This document shows positions 7,683-15,020 of a stretch of 29,763 nt of DNA, in pieces. Below the pieces are notes generated by a model, which saw only the letters and a program-made list of their open reading frames with translations, did not search any database and was not told the origin of the DNA. Position 1 is the first letter of the stretch; each line of letters opens with the position of its first letter. Source of the DNA: JADKIH01 sp031367345. GTDB lineage: Bacteria > Bacteroidota > Bacteroidia > AKYH767-A > 2013-40CM-41-45. The stretch is taken from assembly GCA_031367345.1 (NCBI GenBank), contig JANLPR010000161.1:1-29763 (forward strand). The letters are read 5' to 3'. The position numbers and the translations under genes were made by a program.

Positions 7683-8224
7683 TGTGTCTTGTTTATACTT
7701 ATGGTTCCTTTCAAATTAAAGATCTTATATTTTGAAAAATCTTGATTGGCTTCAAACCCTTTTCCAAATAAAATTTCGTCTTTCGTTGTGATCTTTACGT
7801 CTTCATCACTCAACAATTTCTCCTTTCGTTCGTCCCAAATTAAATGTTCAGTATTTAATTTTTCTCCTTTTTCATTCGTCACTTCCACATTTTTTCGAGC
7901 TTCCATTTTCTGATCTTTCTCATAGCGTATTCCGTACTCAGCTACCAAACGACTCTTTACTTCCATTCTATCGTTATAAAAAAGAGCGGTCAAGCCTTTG
8001 GGCATTTCAATGTAAGGATTTTCTGTTGAATAATGATTCAAAATTGGAGCAGTTATTTCAACTTGTATTCGCGCAGAATCACTGTAAATGATCTTGATGC
8101 TTCTGGCTGTTTCTTGCGGACTAGCAGCTCCTTTACTATAGAGTTTCACTTTACTTAAGTCGTTTTCGCAACTTTCCATGAAAATAATGGAAAAAATAAA
8201 GAAGAGGGCAGACAACGCTTTCAT
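7679..8224 (-). CDS. lptC: LptC, lipopolysaccharide export periplasmic component
   Basis: The 181-residue product has a short signal peptide ending in MESC, so Cys19 may be lipidated, and a beta-rich body. The body has the LptC/OstA-like pattern of repeated strands (KMEARKNVEVTNEKGEKLNTEHLIWDE near residues 107-133) that make the lipid-carrying groove. LptC accepts lipopolysaccharide from the LptBFG transporter and passes it to LptA across the periplasm. The Bacteroidota protein is typically a lipoprotein, unlike the membrane-helix form of enterobacteria. Its stop overlaps the start of the small membrane protein by four bases. A perfect -7 box (TAGGTTTG) sits four bases upstream of the ATG, suggesting that the message has almost no leader. 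No other Lpt gene is in the window. Confidence 0.88.
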   Translation of the reverse strand: MKALSALFFIFSIIFMESCENDLSKVKLYSKGAASPQETARSIKIIYSDSARIQVEITAPILNHYSTENPYIEMPKGLTALFYNDRMEVKSRLVAEYGIRYEKDQKMEARKNVEVTNEKGEKLNTEHLIWDERKEKLLSDEDVKITTKDEILFGKGFEANQDFSKYKIFNLKGTISINKTQ

Positions 8225-8228
8225 GTTA

Positions 8229-8236
8229 CAAACCTA
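8229..8236 (-). promoter_or_regulatory. -7 promoter box directly before lptC
   Basis: Minus strand TAGGTTTG (exact fit to TAnnTTTG) is followed by only four bases (TAAC) and the ATG of lptC. No TTTG is found about 19 bases upstream, so the -33 element is poor. Transcription from this box would start at or within a few bases of the start codon. Confidence 0.5.
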
Positions 8237-8506
8237 CAAATTTTTACTCGTTTTTAGTTTTTCCTTACTTTTTAGCTGCTTTTATAGCGATTTTGTTTTT
8301 GCATTTTCCTCATCTTTCACGTTTCTGCCTTTTCCGACATTCGCATACAAACATCTTCCATTCTTCTGAAATACCAAATTTCATCCTTATTAATGTTTTT
8401 CTAACACGTTAATTAAAATGAATATCATAAAAAAAGGCTGATTCGATCTTGTTCATTTCGCCATTTTCTGAATCTATTTTCTTCCTTGGTTAATATCAGT
8501 TAATGC
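8237..8506. other. Divergent intergenic region between lptC and the M13 gene
   Basis: About 270 AT-rich bases between the two promoter regions. I see no gene, hairpin or repeat. A short plus-strand frame at 8178-8369 runs antisense through the lptC start and has no protein features. Confidence 0.6.
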
Positions 8507-8538
8507 TTTAAGAAAATTGACTGAAAGTTCTATTTTTG
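8507..8538 (+). promoter_or_regulatory. Bacteroidota-type promoter of the M13 metallopeptidase
   Basis: TTTA (8507-8510), 20 bases, then TATTTTTG (8531-8538), close to the consensus TTTG-N19-TAnnTTTG. Initiation would fall near 8543-8545, giving a leader of about 28 bases to the ATG at 8572. The TTG inside the -7 box looks like a start codon for a longer frame, but the box explains it better. Confidence 0.65.
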
Positions 8539-8571
8539 CCAAACCTAAAAAAAATCCAGAAAAACTATCTG

Positions 8572-10614
8572 ATGAAAAACACATTGAAGTTGGCGGTTGT
8601 TGCTATTGGCTGCACTGCTCTTTACGTTGCCTGCTCTAATAGCAAGGCAAACAAAGGTGTCGGAATTGATGTATCAAATTTCGATACTACAGTTGCACCT
8701 TCCCAAGATTTCTTCCATTATGCCAATGGAACTTGGATAAAAAACAATCCTATTCCAGCAGATCAAATTCGTTGGGGCTCGTTTAGTATTCTTGCCGAAA
8801 ATAACAGAAAAAATCTTCATCAATTAGTTGATGAAGCTTCTGCTAAAACCGCTGCTAAAAAAGGTTCGCCTGAGCAACTTGTTGGTGATTTTTATCAAGC
8901 AGCAATGGATACTGTTACCATCGATAAATTAGGTGCAGAACCCATCAAACCGGAAATGGAGAAAATTGATCAATTGAAAGACGTAACTTCTGTACTTGGA
9001 TATACTGCCTTGTTGCAAAAGTGGGGAGCTTCTCCAATGTTCGGATTTTATGCTGGTCAAGATCCTAAAAATTCGGAAGTAGTAGTACCGCAAATTTCTC
9101 AAGGTGGACTCTCTCTTCCTGATCGTGACTATTATGTAAAAAATGACCCTGCTTCTCAAACTATCAGAGCTCAGTTCGCAGATCACATTGTGAATATGTT
9201 TAAGCTCTATGGTACTGATGAAGCTACGGCTAAAAAATATGCTGCTGTTGTTCTCAAAATTGAAACCGGTTTAGCCGGCGCTTCAATGACTCGTGTTGAA
9301 CTTCGTGATCCATTCAAAACGTACAACAAAGTTACCATTGCCGATTTAGATGCAATGACGCCGTCTATCGACTGGAAAAATTTAATGACTAATCTTGAGA
9401 TCACAGGCAAATATGACTACCTGGTTTTAGGTCAGCCTTTATTTTTGAAAGAATTAGAAAAACAAATTAAAACAAATAGCATCGACGACTGGAAGATCTA
9501 TTTGAAATGGAACTTATTGAATTTGGCAGGTAATGTTCTTAGCTCTAATTTCGTAAACGAAGATTTTAATTTCAACAACAAAATTCTTAACGGACAAAAA
9601 GAAATTCAGTCTCGTTGGAAGCGTATGATCTCTATGACTGATGGAATGATTGGTGATGCTTTAGGTCAAATGTATGTTGCGAAATTTTTCCCGCCCGAAG
9701 CAAAGAAAAAAGCTGATGAACTTGTGTCTAATTTAGTTGCTGTGTACAATCAACACATCGACAAACTAGATTGGATGAGCCCTGAAACAAAAGTAAAAGC
9801 AAAACAAAAATTGAATGCTATTACTCGTAAAATCGGTTACCCTGATAAGTGGAAAGATTACAATGGCCTTGAAATTTCCGGTGATTCATTTTTCAAAAAT
9901 TTAATGAATGCTACTAAATGGAACTATGATTATACTGTAGGACAAATTGGTAAGCCGGTTGATCGCACTCAATGGGGAATGACTCCTCCAACTGTAAATG
10001 CTTATTACAATCCTTCTATGAATGAGATCGTTTTCCCGGCAGGAATTCTTCAGCCTCCTTTCTTTGATCCGAAAGCTGATGATGCTGTAAACTACGGTGG
10101 AATAGGCGCAGTTATTGGTCATGAATTGACACACGGCTTCGATGACGAAGGTCGTAACTTCGACGACAAAGGAAATTTAAATACTTGGTGGACAAGTAGC
10201 GATTCGGAAAAATTTGTTGTGAAGGCTCAGATGATCATCGATCAATTTGACTCTTATGTTGTACTTGATTCATTGCATGTAAATGGTCATCTTACTTTAG
10301 GTGAAAACATCGCTGATCTAGGTGGTATCACTCTTGCTTATGATGCTTTCAAACTTACTAAGCAAGGACAAGGCGATAAGAAGATCGACGGTCTTACACC
10401 TGATCAACGTTTCTTTTTAGGTTTTGCTACCATTTGGGCTGGAGATATTCGTCCTGAAGCCGCAGCTAAACGTTTAGTTACTGATCCACACTCACCGGGA
10501 TTGTACCGTGTAAATGGTCCAATGTCAAACCTTGAGCAGTTTTACAAAGCCTTCAACGTAACGGATAAAGATAAAATGTATCGCGCTGATTCGCTTAGAG
10601 CAAAAATCTGGTAA
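8572..10614 (+). CDS. M13 (neprilysin-like) zinc metallopeptidase lipoprotein
   Basis: From the ATG at 8572 the product has 680 residues, the normal length for the M13 family. The N-terminus has a hydrophobic segment ending in YVAC at Cys21, a likely lipidation site. It is followed by the N-terminal M13 domain (DTTVAPSQDFFHYANGTWIKNNPIP, typical start) and the C-terminal catalytic domain. Zinc ligands are seen in HELTH (517-521) followed by GFDDEG, and in ENIADLGG (E578, D582). NAYYNP, the M13 substrate-binding motif, lies before the zinc site. It should be an envelope-bound endopeptidase acting on oligopeptides, probably for nutrition or peptide clearance. A TTG 36 bases upstream is in frame but lies in the promoter. 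A strong terminator follows 22 bases after the stop, so it is monocistronic. Confidence 0.93.
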   Translation: MKNTLKLAVVAIGCTALYVACSNSKANKGVGIDVSNFDTTVAPSQDFFHYANGTWIKNNPIPADQIRWGSFSILAENNRKNLHQLVDEASAKTAAKKGSPEQLVGDFYQAAMDTVTIDKLGAEPIKPEMEKIDQLKDVTSVLGYTALLQKWGASPMFGFYAGQDPKNSEVVVPQISQGGLSLPDRDYYVKNDPASQTIRAQFADHIVNMFKLYGTDEATAKKYAAVVLKIETGLAGASMTRVELRDPFKTYNKVTIADLDAMTPSIDWKNLMTNLEITGKYDYLVLGQPLFLKELEKQIKTNSIDDWKIYLKWNLLNLAGNVLSSNFVNEDFNFNNKILNGQKEIQSRWKRMISMTDGMIGDALGQMYVAKFFPPEAKKKADELVSNLVAVYNQHIDKLDWMSPETKVKAKQKLNAITRKIGYPDKWKDYNGLEISGDSFFKNLMNATKWNYDYTVGQIGKPVDRTQWGMTPPTVNAYYNPSMNEIVFPAGILQPPFFDPKADDAVNYGGIGAVIGHELTHGFDDEGRNFDDKGNLNTWWTSSDSEKFVVKAQMIIDQFDSYVVLDSLHVNGHLTLGENIADLGGITLAYDAFKLTKQGQGDKKIDGLTPDQRFFLGFATIWAGDIRPEAAAKRLVTDPHSPGLYRVNGPMSNLEQFYKAFNVTDKDKMYRADSLRAKIW

Positions 10615-10636
10615 TATTTTTTTGTTTATCATTAAT

Positions 10637-10670
10637 AAAAAAAGAACATCCACTTGGGTGTTCTTTTTTT
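10637..10670 (+). terminator. Rho-independent terminator of the M13 gene
   Basis: AGAACATCC pairs with GGGTGTTCT (one G-T pair) around an ACTT loop, extended by seven A's and seven T's. It begins 22 bases after the stop codon at 10614 and ends in a T-run. Confidence 0.9.
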
Positions 10671-10777
10671 ATGATTTTTTTTTCATTCATTTTCTTTGAT
10701 TACGTCCTATATAGTCTCTTTTTATTGATTAAGGTTCAGTAAATACTACATCTGCCAAAGACCCGTCAAATCTCTCC

Positions 10778-10808
10778 TTTGTCTGTTGGCCTTTCTCGAC
10801 TATCTTTG
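10778..10808 (+). promoter_or_regulatory. Perfect Bacteroidota promoter, four bases before the helicase ATG
   Basis: TTTG (10778-10781), exactly 19 bases, then TATCTTTG (10801-10808): a full match to TTTG-N19-TAnnTTTG. The ATG at 10813 follows only four bases after the box, so transcription should begin at or next to the start codon. This implies a leaderless or near-leaderless mRNA. Confidence 0.8.
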
Positions 10809-10812
10809 TAAA

Positions 10813-12132
10813 ATGTCAGATGTAAATAGTTTTTCAGACTTTAAATTGAACAAGCAGCTATGGTCTGCCATTGCCGATGTAGGTTTTGAAACGCCTACAG
10901 AAATTCAGAAGAAAGCCATTCCGATGATTCTTGCCGGTCACGATGTAATTGGTGTAGCACAAACGGGAACAGGAAAAACCGCCGCTTATCTTTTGCCTCT
11001 CATTATGCGAATTAAATATGCGCAAGGAAATGATCCGCGTGCTCTCATTGTAGTGCCGGCTCGTGAGTTGGCTCTTCAAGTACACGAAAGTATTAAGCAG
11101 TTTGCAAAGTACACCGACTTGCGTTCGGTTGCTCTTGTAGGTGGTGTTGGTATGAAAAGTCAGAAAGATACGTTAGAAGCCGGTGTCGATATTGTTGTCG
11201 CTACTCCCGGACGTATGATGGATTTATATCTCGGCGGATACTTGAATCTTAAATTGCTTCAAGTATTTATTATGGATGAAGCAGAGCGATTATTAGATAT
11301 GGGATTTCGAATTCAAATTGGTAGAATGATGGAGGTGATGCCAAGGAAACGTCAGAATCTATTATTCAGCGCAACGTGGAATGAAAAAGTGAAAGCAATC
11401 TCTGACGATTTTTTATTGTTTCCGCTAGAGATCCGTATATCGCCCGAAGTAAAAACGGTTAAGTCTGTTAGTCAAGTTGTTTATCATACTCCTAACCTTC
11501 GCACAAAAATAAATCTACTCGATCATTTAATAAAGGATGAAAATTATAAGAAGGTAATCATCTTCTGTAAAACAAAAGCGACAGCAACTAACATCTTTAA
11601 ATATTTAGAAAGAAAGTATGGCGAAAATATTGTCCGAGTTGTTCATGGCAATAAAGATCAAAACACTCGTATACATTCATTAAAATTATTTCGCGAAGAA
11701 CAACTTCGATTCTTAGTAGCTACCGATGTAGCTGCACGTGGTATCGATGTAGAAGATGTTTCTCACGTTATTAATTTTGAAGTTCCTCTTGTTTATGAAG
11801 ATTACATTCATCGAATTGGTAGAACCGGCCGTGCATCTAAAACCGGCGATTCGGTTACCTTTTGTTCTCCCGACGATGAATATCATTTGAAGAAAATTCA
11901 GAAATTAATTGGCGATAAAGTTCCTGTTGCAGAAATACCTTCTGATGTTGAAATTACTGAAACGCCTTTCGATGAAAGTCAACACATGCTTCGGCAAATT
12001 GACGATCAACGTAAACGAGAGGATCCGGAATTTCAAGGTGCGTTTCAGGATAAAAAAGGGGTGAAGCACAGTAAAAAAGGAGAGGGCCATGGCCGAAAGA
12101 AAAAAAAGGTGAAAAGTGAATCTAAAAAATAA
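10813..12132 (+). CDS. DEAD-box-family RNA helicase (RhlE-like) with DEAE motif
   Basis: From the ATG at 10813 the product has 439 residues. A Q motif (FSDFKLN to GFETPTEIQ, residues 6-29) leads into motif I AQTGTGKT (49-56), PARELA, TPGR, then motif II that here reads DEAE (155-158) instead of DEAD. SAT follows, then the second RecA domain with VATDVAARGID and motif VI HRIGRTGRA. A lysine-rich tail (about 410-439) can bind RNA. Such enzymes unwind short RNA duplexes in ribosome assembly or RNA decay and are often raised in the cold. A longer frame begins at TTG 10786, but that codon lies inside the promoter spacer, so the ATG is preferred. The gene end overlaps the EamA gene by 17 bases. Confidence 0.92.
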   Translation: MSDVNSFSDFKLNKQLWSAIADVGFETPTEIQKKAIPMILAGHDVIGVAQTGTGKTAAYLLPLIMRIKYAQGNDPRALIVVPARELALQVHESIKQFAKYTDLRSVALVGGVGMKSQKDTLEAGVDIVVATPGRMMDLYLGGYLNLKLLQVFIMDEAERLLDMGFRIQIGRMMEVMPRKRQNLLFSATWNEKVKAISDDFLLFPLEIRISPEVKTVKSVSQVVYHTPNLRTKINLLDHLIKDENYKKVIIFCKTKATATNIFKYLERKYGENIVRVVHGNKDQNTRIHSLKLFREEQLRFLVATDVAARGIDVEDVSHVINFEVPLVYEDYIHRIGRTGRASKTGDSVTFCSPDDEYHLKKIQKLIGDKVPVAEIPSDVEITETPFDESQHMLRQIDDQRKREDPEFQGAFQDKKGVKHSKKGEGHGRKKKKVKSESKK

Positions 12133-13009
12133 AAATCTAGCAGCTTTCCTTATTGTGCTACTTGCATTAATTTGGGGCAGCTCTTTTATTTTAATGAAAA
12201 AAGGATTGGTAGTGTACACTCCCTATCAGGTTGGTGCTATTCGAATGTTCGTATCATTGATTTTTCTTTTCCCGTTTTTAATTGGTCATTTTAAAAAAGT
12301 TGAGAAATCGCGATGGAAATATTTAGGTCTTGCCGGCCTATGTGGTAACGGTATTCCTGCTGTACTTTTTCCTTTAGCTGAAACAAAAATTAGCAGCGCT
12401 CTAGCAGGGATGATCAATTCGATGGTTCCAATCTTCACGTTGATACTTGGATTGTTATTTTTTAAAATGAAAGTCGAAAAGAGTAAAACTGTCGGCCTTC
12501 TTATCGGCTTAATTGGTGCTATACTTTTTGTTTCGGTCGGTGGTAATTCTGATGGTACAAATTCTAACTATACATTTTTTATAGTCATCGCTACCATTTG
12601 TTATGCGATAAGTGTAAATACAATCCGAATTTATTTATTAGGGATCGATTCAATTCGTACGACCGGATTTTCGTTGCTGTTTGCCGGTATTCCGCTAGGA
12701 ATTTATTTGTTCAGCACCGATTTTATTACTCGCACACTATCGTCGCAGGATGCTATGTTCAGTCTTAGCTGTGTAATAATTCTCGGAATGTTCGGAACAG
12801 CCATCTCTACTATTTTATTTAATCATCTGATCCGAATTTCAGATGCACTTACTGCAAGTTCTGTAACATATTTAATTCCGGTTATTGCTTTAATGTGGGG
12901 CTTGCTAGATGGTGAAACTCCTCAGCCTATCCATTACTTCGGATTTTTATTAATCATCACCGGTGTGTATTTGGTTTCTCGGCCAAAGAGAGTGGTTATA
13001 CAAAATTAA
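12116..13009 (+). CDS. EamA-family (DMT) membrane transporter
   Basis: A 297-residue protein with about ten hydrophobic segments in two EamA halves. Each half begins with a typical core (FLIVLLALIWGSSF, residues 11-24, and the repeat from about 150), and the N-terminal half has the GxxxPxxxF-type motif. Members of this drug/metabolite transporter superfamily export or import amino acids, nucleotide sugars or other small molecules in the inner membrane. The substrate cannot be told from sequence. The start is GTG at 12116, inside the helicase gene (17-base overlap). No ATG occurs before residue 27, which would cut into the first helix. The overlap suggests co-transcription with the helicase, a pairing with no obvious functional sense. 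Confidence 0.87.
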   Translation: MNLKNKNLAAFLIVLLALIWGSSFILMKKGLVVYTPYQVGAIRMFVSLIFLFPFLIGHFKKVEKSRWKYLGLAGLCGNGIPAVLFPLAETKISSALAGMINSMVPIFTLILGLLFFKMKVEKSKTVGLLIGLIGAILFVSVGGNSDGTNSNYTFFIVIATICYAISVNTIRIYLLGIDSIRTTGFSLLFAGIPLGIYLFSTDFITRTLSSQDAMFSLSCVIILGMFGTAISTILFNHLIRISDALTASSVTYLIPVIALMWGLLDGETPQPIHYFGFLLIITGVYLVSRPKRVVIQN

Positions 13010-13049
13010 TAAGTTGATTTTTTTTAGTTAAATGGAACAAGAACTGAGA

Positions 13050-13069
13050 TACTAAATACTATTTTAGTA
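13050..13069. terminator. Weak AT hairpin between convergent genes
   Basis: TACTAAA pairs with TTTAGTA across a six-base loop, midway between the EamA stop (13009) and the methyltransferase stop (13110) on opposite strands. It has one GC pair and no GC-rich core, so it is only a candidate bidirectional terminator. Confidence 0.28.
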
Positions 13070-13109
13070 AAATTGATTGCTGAAAACAATTTAATTTTAG
13101 TAGTAGTCT

Positions 13110-13991
13110 TTATTCTTTTTTGGCAATAATTCTAATTGTATCAAAAAGATTTACCGGTAATCCAAACGAATTAATATTTTCAAGGAATTTAACTCTGAAG
13201 CCAATTCTAGATCCAACTTGGTAAAAAGGTAAACCAAATGGTACTATTTTCCATGGTGCTTCAGCCAATTTTATCTTATACCCGGCTTTTTCTATGAGAG
13301 TTGAAAGTGTGGTTTTTGAAAAAAAGAAAGTATGCTGTGGAGGAGTCATTAATCGCCAGTTTTCTTTCATTATTTTACTCAATTTTGAGTCATGATTTCC
13401 CGTTACAACTAAAATAATTCCACCAGGATTCATTGCGTCGTATAGTTTTTTTACCGTGGCCATTGGGTCGGTTAAATGCTCAATTACGTCAAGCATTACT
13501 ACTGCATCTAGTTTCCCAATTTCTCTAAGAATGTTTTCTGTTAATTCTCCCTGAAAAACTTTCAATCCTTTTTTTACTGATTGGTCTACGCCTTCTTGAT
13601 TAATCTCAATACCATAGCAATCGAAATATTCTTTAGCGGAATCTAAAAAATAACCATATGCGCTTCCAAGTTCTAAGAGCTTTTTCCCTTTCGTTTCAGT
13701 AAAATGTTTTAACAGAATTTTTAATACTGATTTAAATTCAGCTTGTAATATTTTTTCCGATGATTGATAGTCCGAATAACCATCAACTTGTCCGCCATTA
13801 AAATAACTTTCATCATAAATTTTATGTGTGTCGAAAGAATCAGGTAACACAGTTGATACAAGGCCGCATTCGTCACATTTTACAATTGGAAAGCTTTTCT
13901 TTTCAAATAATAATGTATGAGCTTTATTACCGCAGAGTGTACAATTAAAACTATATTTTAGTTCCTTATTGATTTCAGTATTATTGGACAT
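13110..13991 (-). CDS. Class I SAM-dependent methyltransferase with N-terminal zinc ribbon
   Basis: The 293-residue protein opens with two cysteine pairs, CTLC (17-20) and CDEC (39-42), a small zinc-binding element. A Rossmann-type methyltransferase domain follows. Motif I LLELGSAYGYF begins near residue 105, the acidic end of strand 2 is seen in CYGIEIN, and motif IV/V is the stretch with LDAVVMLDVIEHL. Similar zinc-ribbon methyltransferases are found in sugar and lipopolysaccharide gene clusters and methylate sugars or nucleotide sugars. It is the last gene of the four-gene cassette, starting 11 bases inside the DUF2304 gene. Its substrate is not known from the sequence, but a glycan or lipid of this cassette is the natural guess. 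Confidence 0.83.
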   Translation of the reverse strand: MSNNTEINKELKYSFNCTLCGNKAHTLLFEKKSFPIVKCDECGLVSTVLPDSFDTHKIYDESYFNGGQVDGYSDYQSSEKILQAEFKSVLKILLKHFTETKGKKLLELGSAYGYFLDSAKEYFDCYGIEINQEGVDQSVKKGLKVFQGELTENILREIGKLDAVVMLDVIEHLTDPMATVKKLYDAMNPGGIILVVTGNHDSKLSKIMKENWRLMTPPQHTFFFSKTTLSTLIEKAGYKIKLAEAPWKIVPFGLPFYQVGSRIGFRVKFLENINSFGLPVNLFDTIRIIAKKE

Positions 13992-14337
13992 GATTATCTT
14001 TTTTATTTCTATCGTCTAAGTCTGTGGCTGACTTAATGCTATCCTGACGGATGAGGTCTGTTAACAATACTTCCATTTTTCGGTATTTAGCATAGATGAC
14101 AATGAAGCCGAGTGCGCCTAATAAAATGCTAATGTAAAAAATTAGGTCTACACCTCTTCCAATGCCTAACTTGGCTGCAGCTTTACTACTCAATTCAGGT
14201 GATATAACTAGCAAGATACCTAAGGAAAACACGAAGAACATCAGTAATCGAATTATTAGCTTGTTCTTAAAATAAATTAAGTACAATGCTAAAAGGATAA
14301 CCAATGCAATTATCATTATTATTTGGAATGTATTCAT
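13981..14337 (-). CDS. DUF2304 family membrane protein
   Basis: A 118-residue protein with three hydrophobic segments (about 5-22, 29-45 and 64-82) and a charged C-terminal tail with many lysines and aspartates. This is the DUF2304 pattern (PF10066), a family that is usually encoded right next to a DPM1-like GT2 glycosyltransferase, as here. Its role is unknown. The pairing suggests a small membrane partner of the polyprenol-phosphate sugar synthase. The ATG overlaps the GT2 stop as ATGA (14334-14337), and the gene end overlaps the methyltransferase start by 11 bases, so translation is coupled through the three genes. Confidence 0.85.
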   Translation of the reverse strand: MNTFQIIMIIALVILLALYLIYFKNKLIIRLLMFFVFSLGILLVISPELSSKAAAKLGIGRGVDLIFYISILLGALGFIVIYAKYRKMEVLLTDLIRQDSIKSATDLDDRNKKDNHVQ

Positions 14338-15020
14338 CTGAATATTTTATTGAGAATAATGTCGATTACAATATTTATTGAATTAAACGGCGATTGGCCT
14401 TTAGCTTTTGAATATTCGGTATAAATAATATGAGTTGGCCGTTCAGTGTATTTTAAATTATTTCTTTTAATAAGGAGTAGTATTTCTGACGCATGCGCCA
14501 TTCTGTTTTCTTTTATTTTAATTTTTTGGGCAGCAAATTTATTCATTGCTCGAAAACCATTGTGAGCATCTGTTAGCCATATTCCGGTCAATAATCCGTT
14601 TACAATTCTTGCCACACGTAAAAGTAATCGTCTTTTAGCAGGAATTTTTTGAGTGTCTGCTTTCTTCAGAAATCTTGAACCGATAACTATGTCTGCTTCT
14701 TTCCTTATCAAAGGGCCTATCATTTCAGTAATATCATTTGCAGAATGTTGACCATCTGAGTCGAAGTGAATGATTATTTCTGCATTCCTTTTTAATGCTA
14801 TTTCTGTTCCAGTTCTTAAAGCAGCACCTTGCCCTAAATTAATTTTGTGCCGTGCATATATTATTGGCATGTCGAAAATTTCTTCATAAATGTTTTGTGA
14901 AGACCCATCATTCACTACAATAATCGAATAGCCAAAACTTATCAAACTTGATATAGTTTGTCTGATAATTTGCTTTTCATTATAGCATGGAACAACAATA
15001 TAAATTGATTTTGAGTTCAC
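14334..15020 (-). CDS. GT2 glycosyltransferase, polyprenol-phosphate sugar synthase (DPM1-like)
   Basis: From GTG at 15020 the protein has 228 residues. The motifs of DPM1/DPG synthases are present: VPCYNE (10-15), VNDGS (36-40), the DSDGQH catalytic metal-binding loop (87-92) and GSRF. NGFRA, typical of the polyprenol-phosphate branch, comes later. Such enzymes move a sugar from a nucleotide to undecaprenyl phosphate on the cytoplasmic side. The GTG is chosen because it makes a GTGA overlap with the stop of the GT-C-like gene (15017-15019). A TTG at 15041 would add seven non-conserved residues. The protein has no membrane segment of its own, consistent with a need for the DUF2304 partner. 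Confidence 0.88.
   Translation of the reverse strand: MNSKSIYIVVPCYNEKQIIRQTISSLISFGYSIIVVNDGSSQNIYEEIFDMPIIYARHKINLGQGAALRTGTEIALKRNAEIIIHFDSDGQHSANDITEMIGPLIRKEADIVIGSRFLKKADTQKIPAKRRLLLRVARIVNGLLTGIWLTDAHNGFRAMNKFAAQKIKIKENRMAHASEILLLIKRNNLKYTERPTHIIYTEYSKAKGQSPFNSINIVIDIILNKIFR

Noticed and set aside
8178..8369. 63-codon plus-strand frame
   Set aside because: It runs antisense through the lptC start and consists of hydrophobic and aromatic residues typical of a shadow frame.
8536..8571. TTG start for the M13 peptidase
   Set aside because: The TTG is the last part of the TATTTTTG promoter box, and the lipoprotein signal begins properly at ATG 8572.
10786..10812. TTG start for the RNA helicase
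   Set aside because: The codon lies inside the spacer of a perfect promoter, and the Q motif is complete from ATG 10813.
14540..14600. A transmembrane anchor inside the GT2 protein
   Set aside because: The segment around RVARIVNGLLTGIWLTDAHNGF belongs to the normal soluble fold of DPM1-type enzymes and contains the NGFRA motif.
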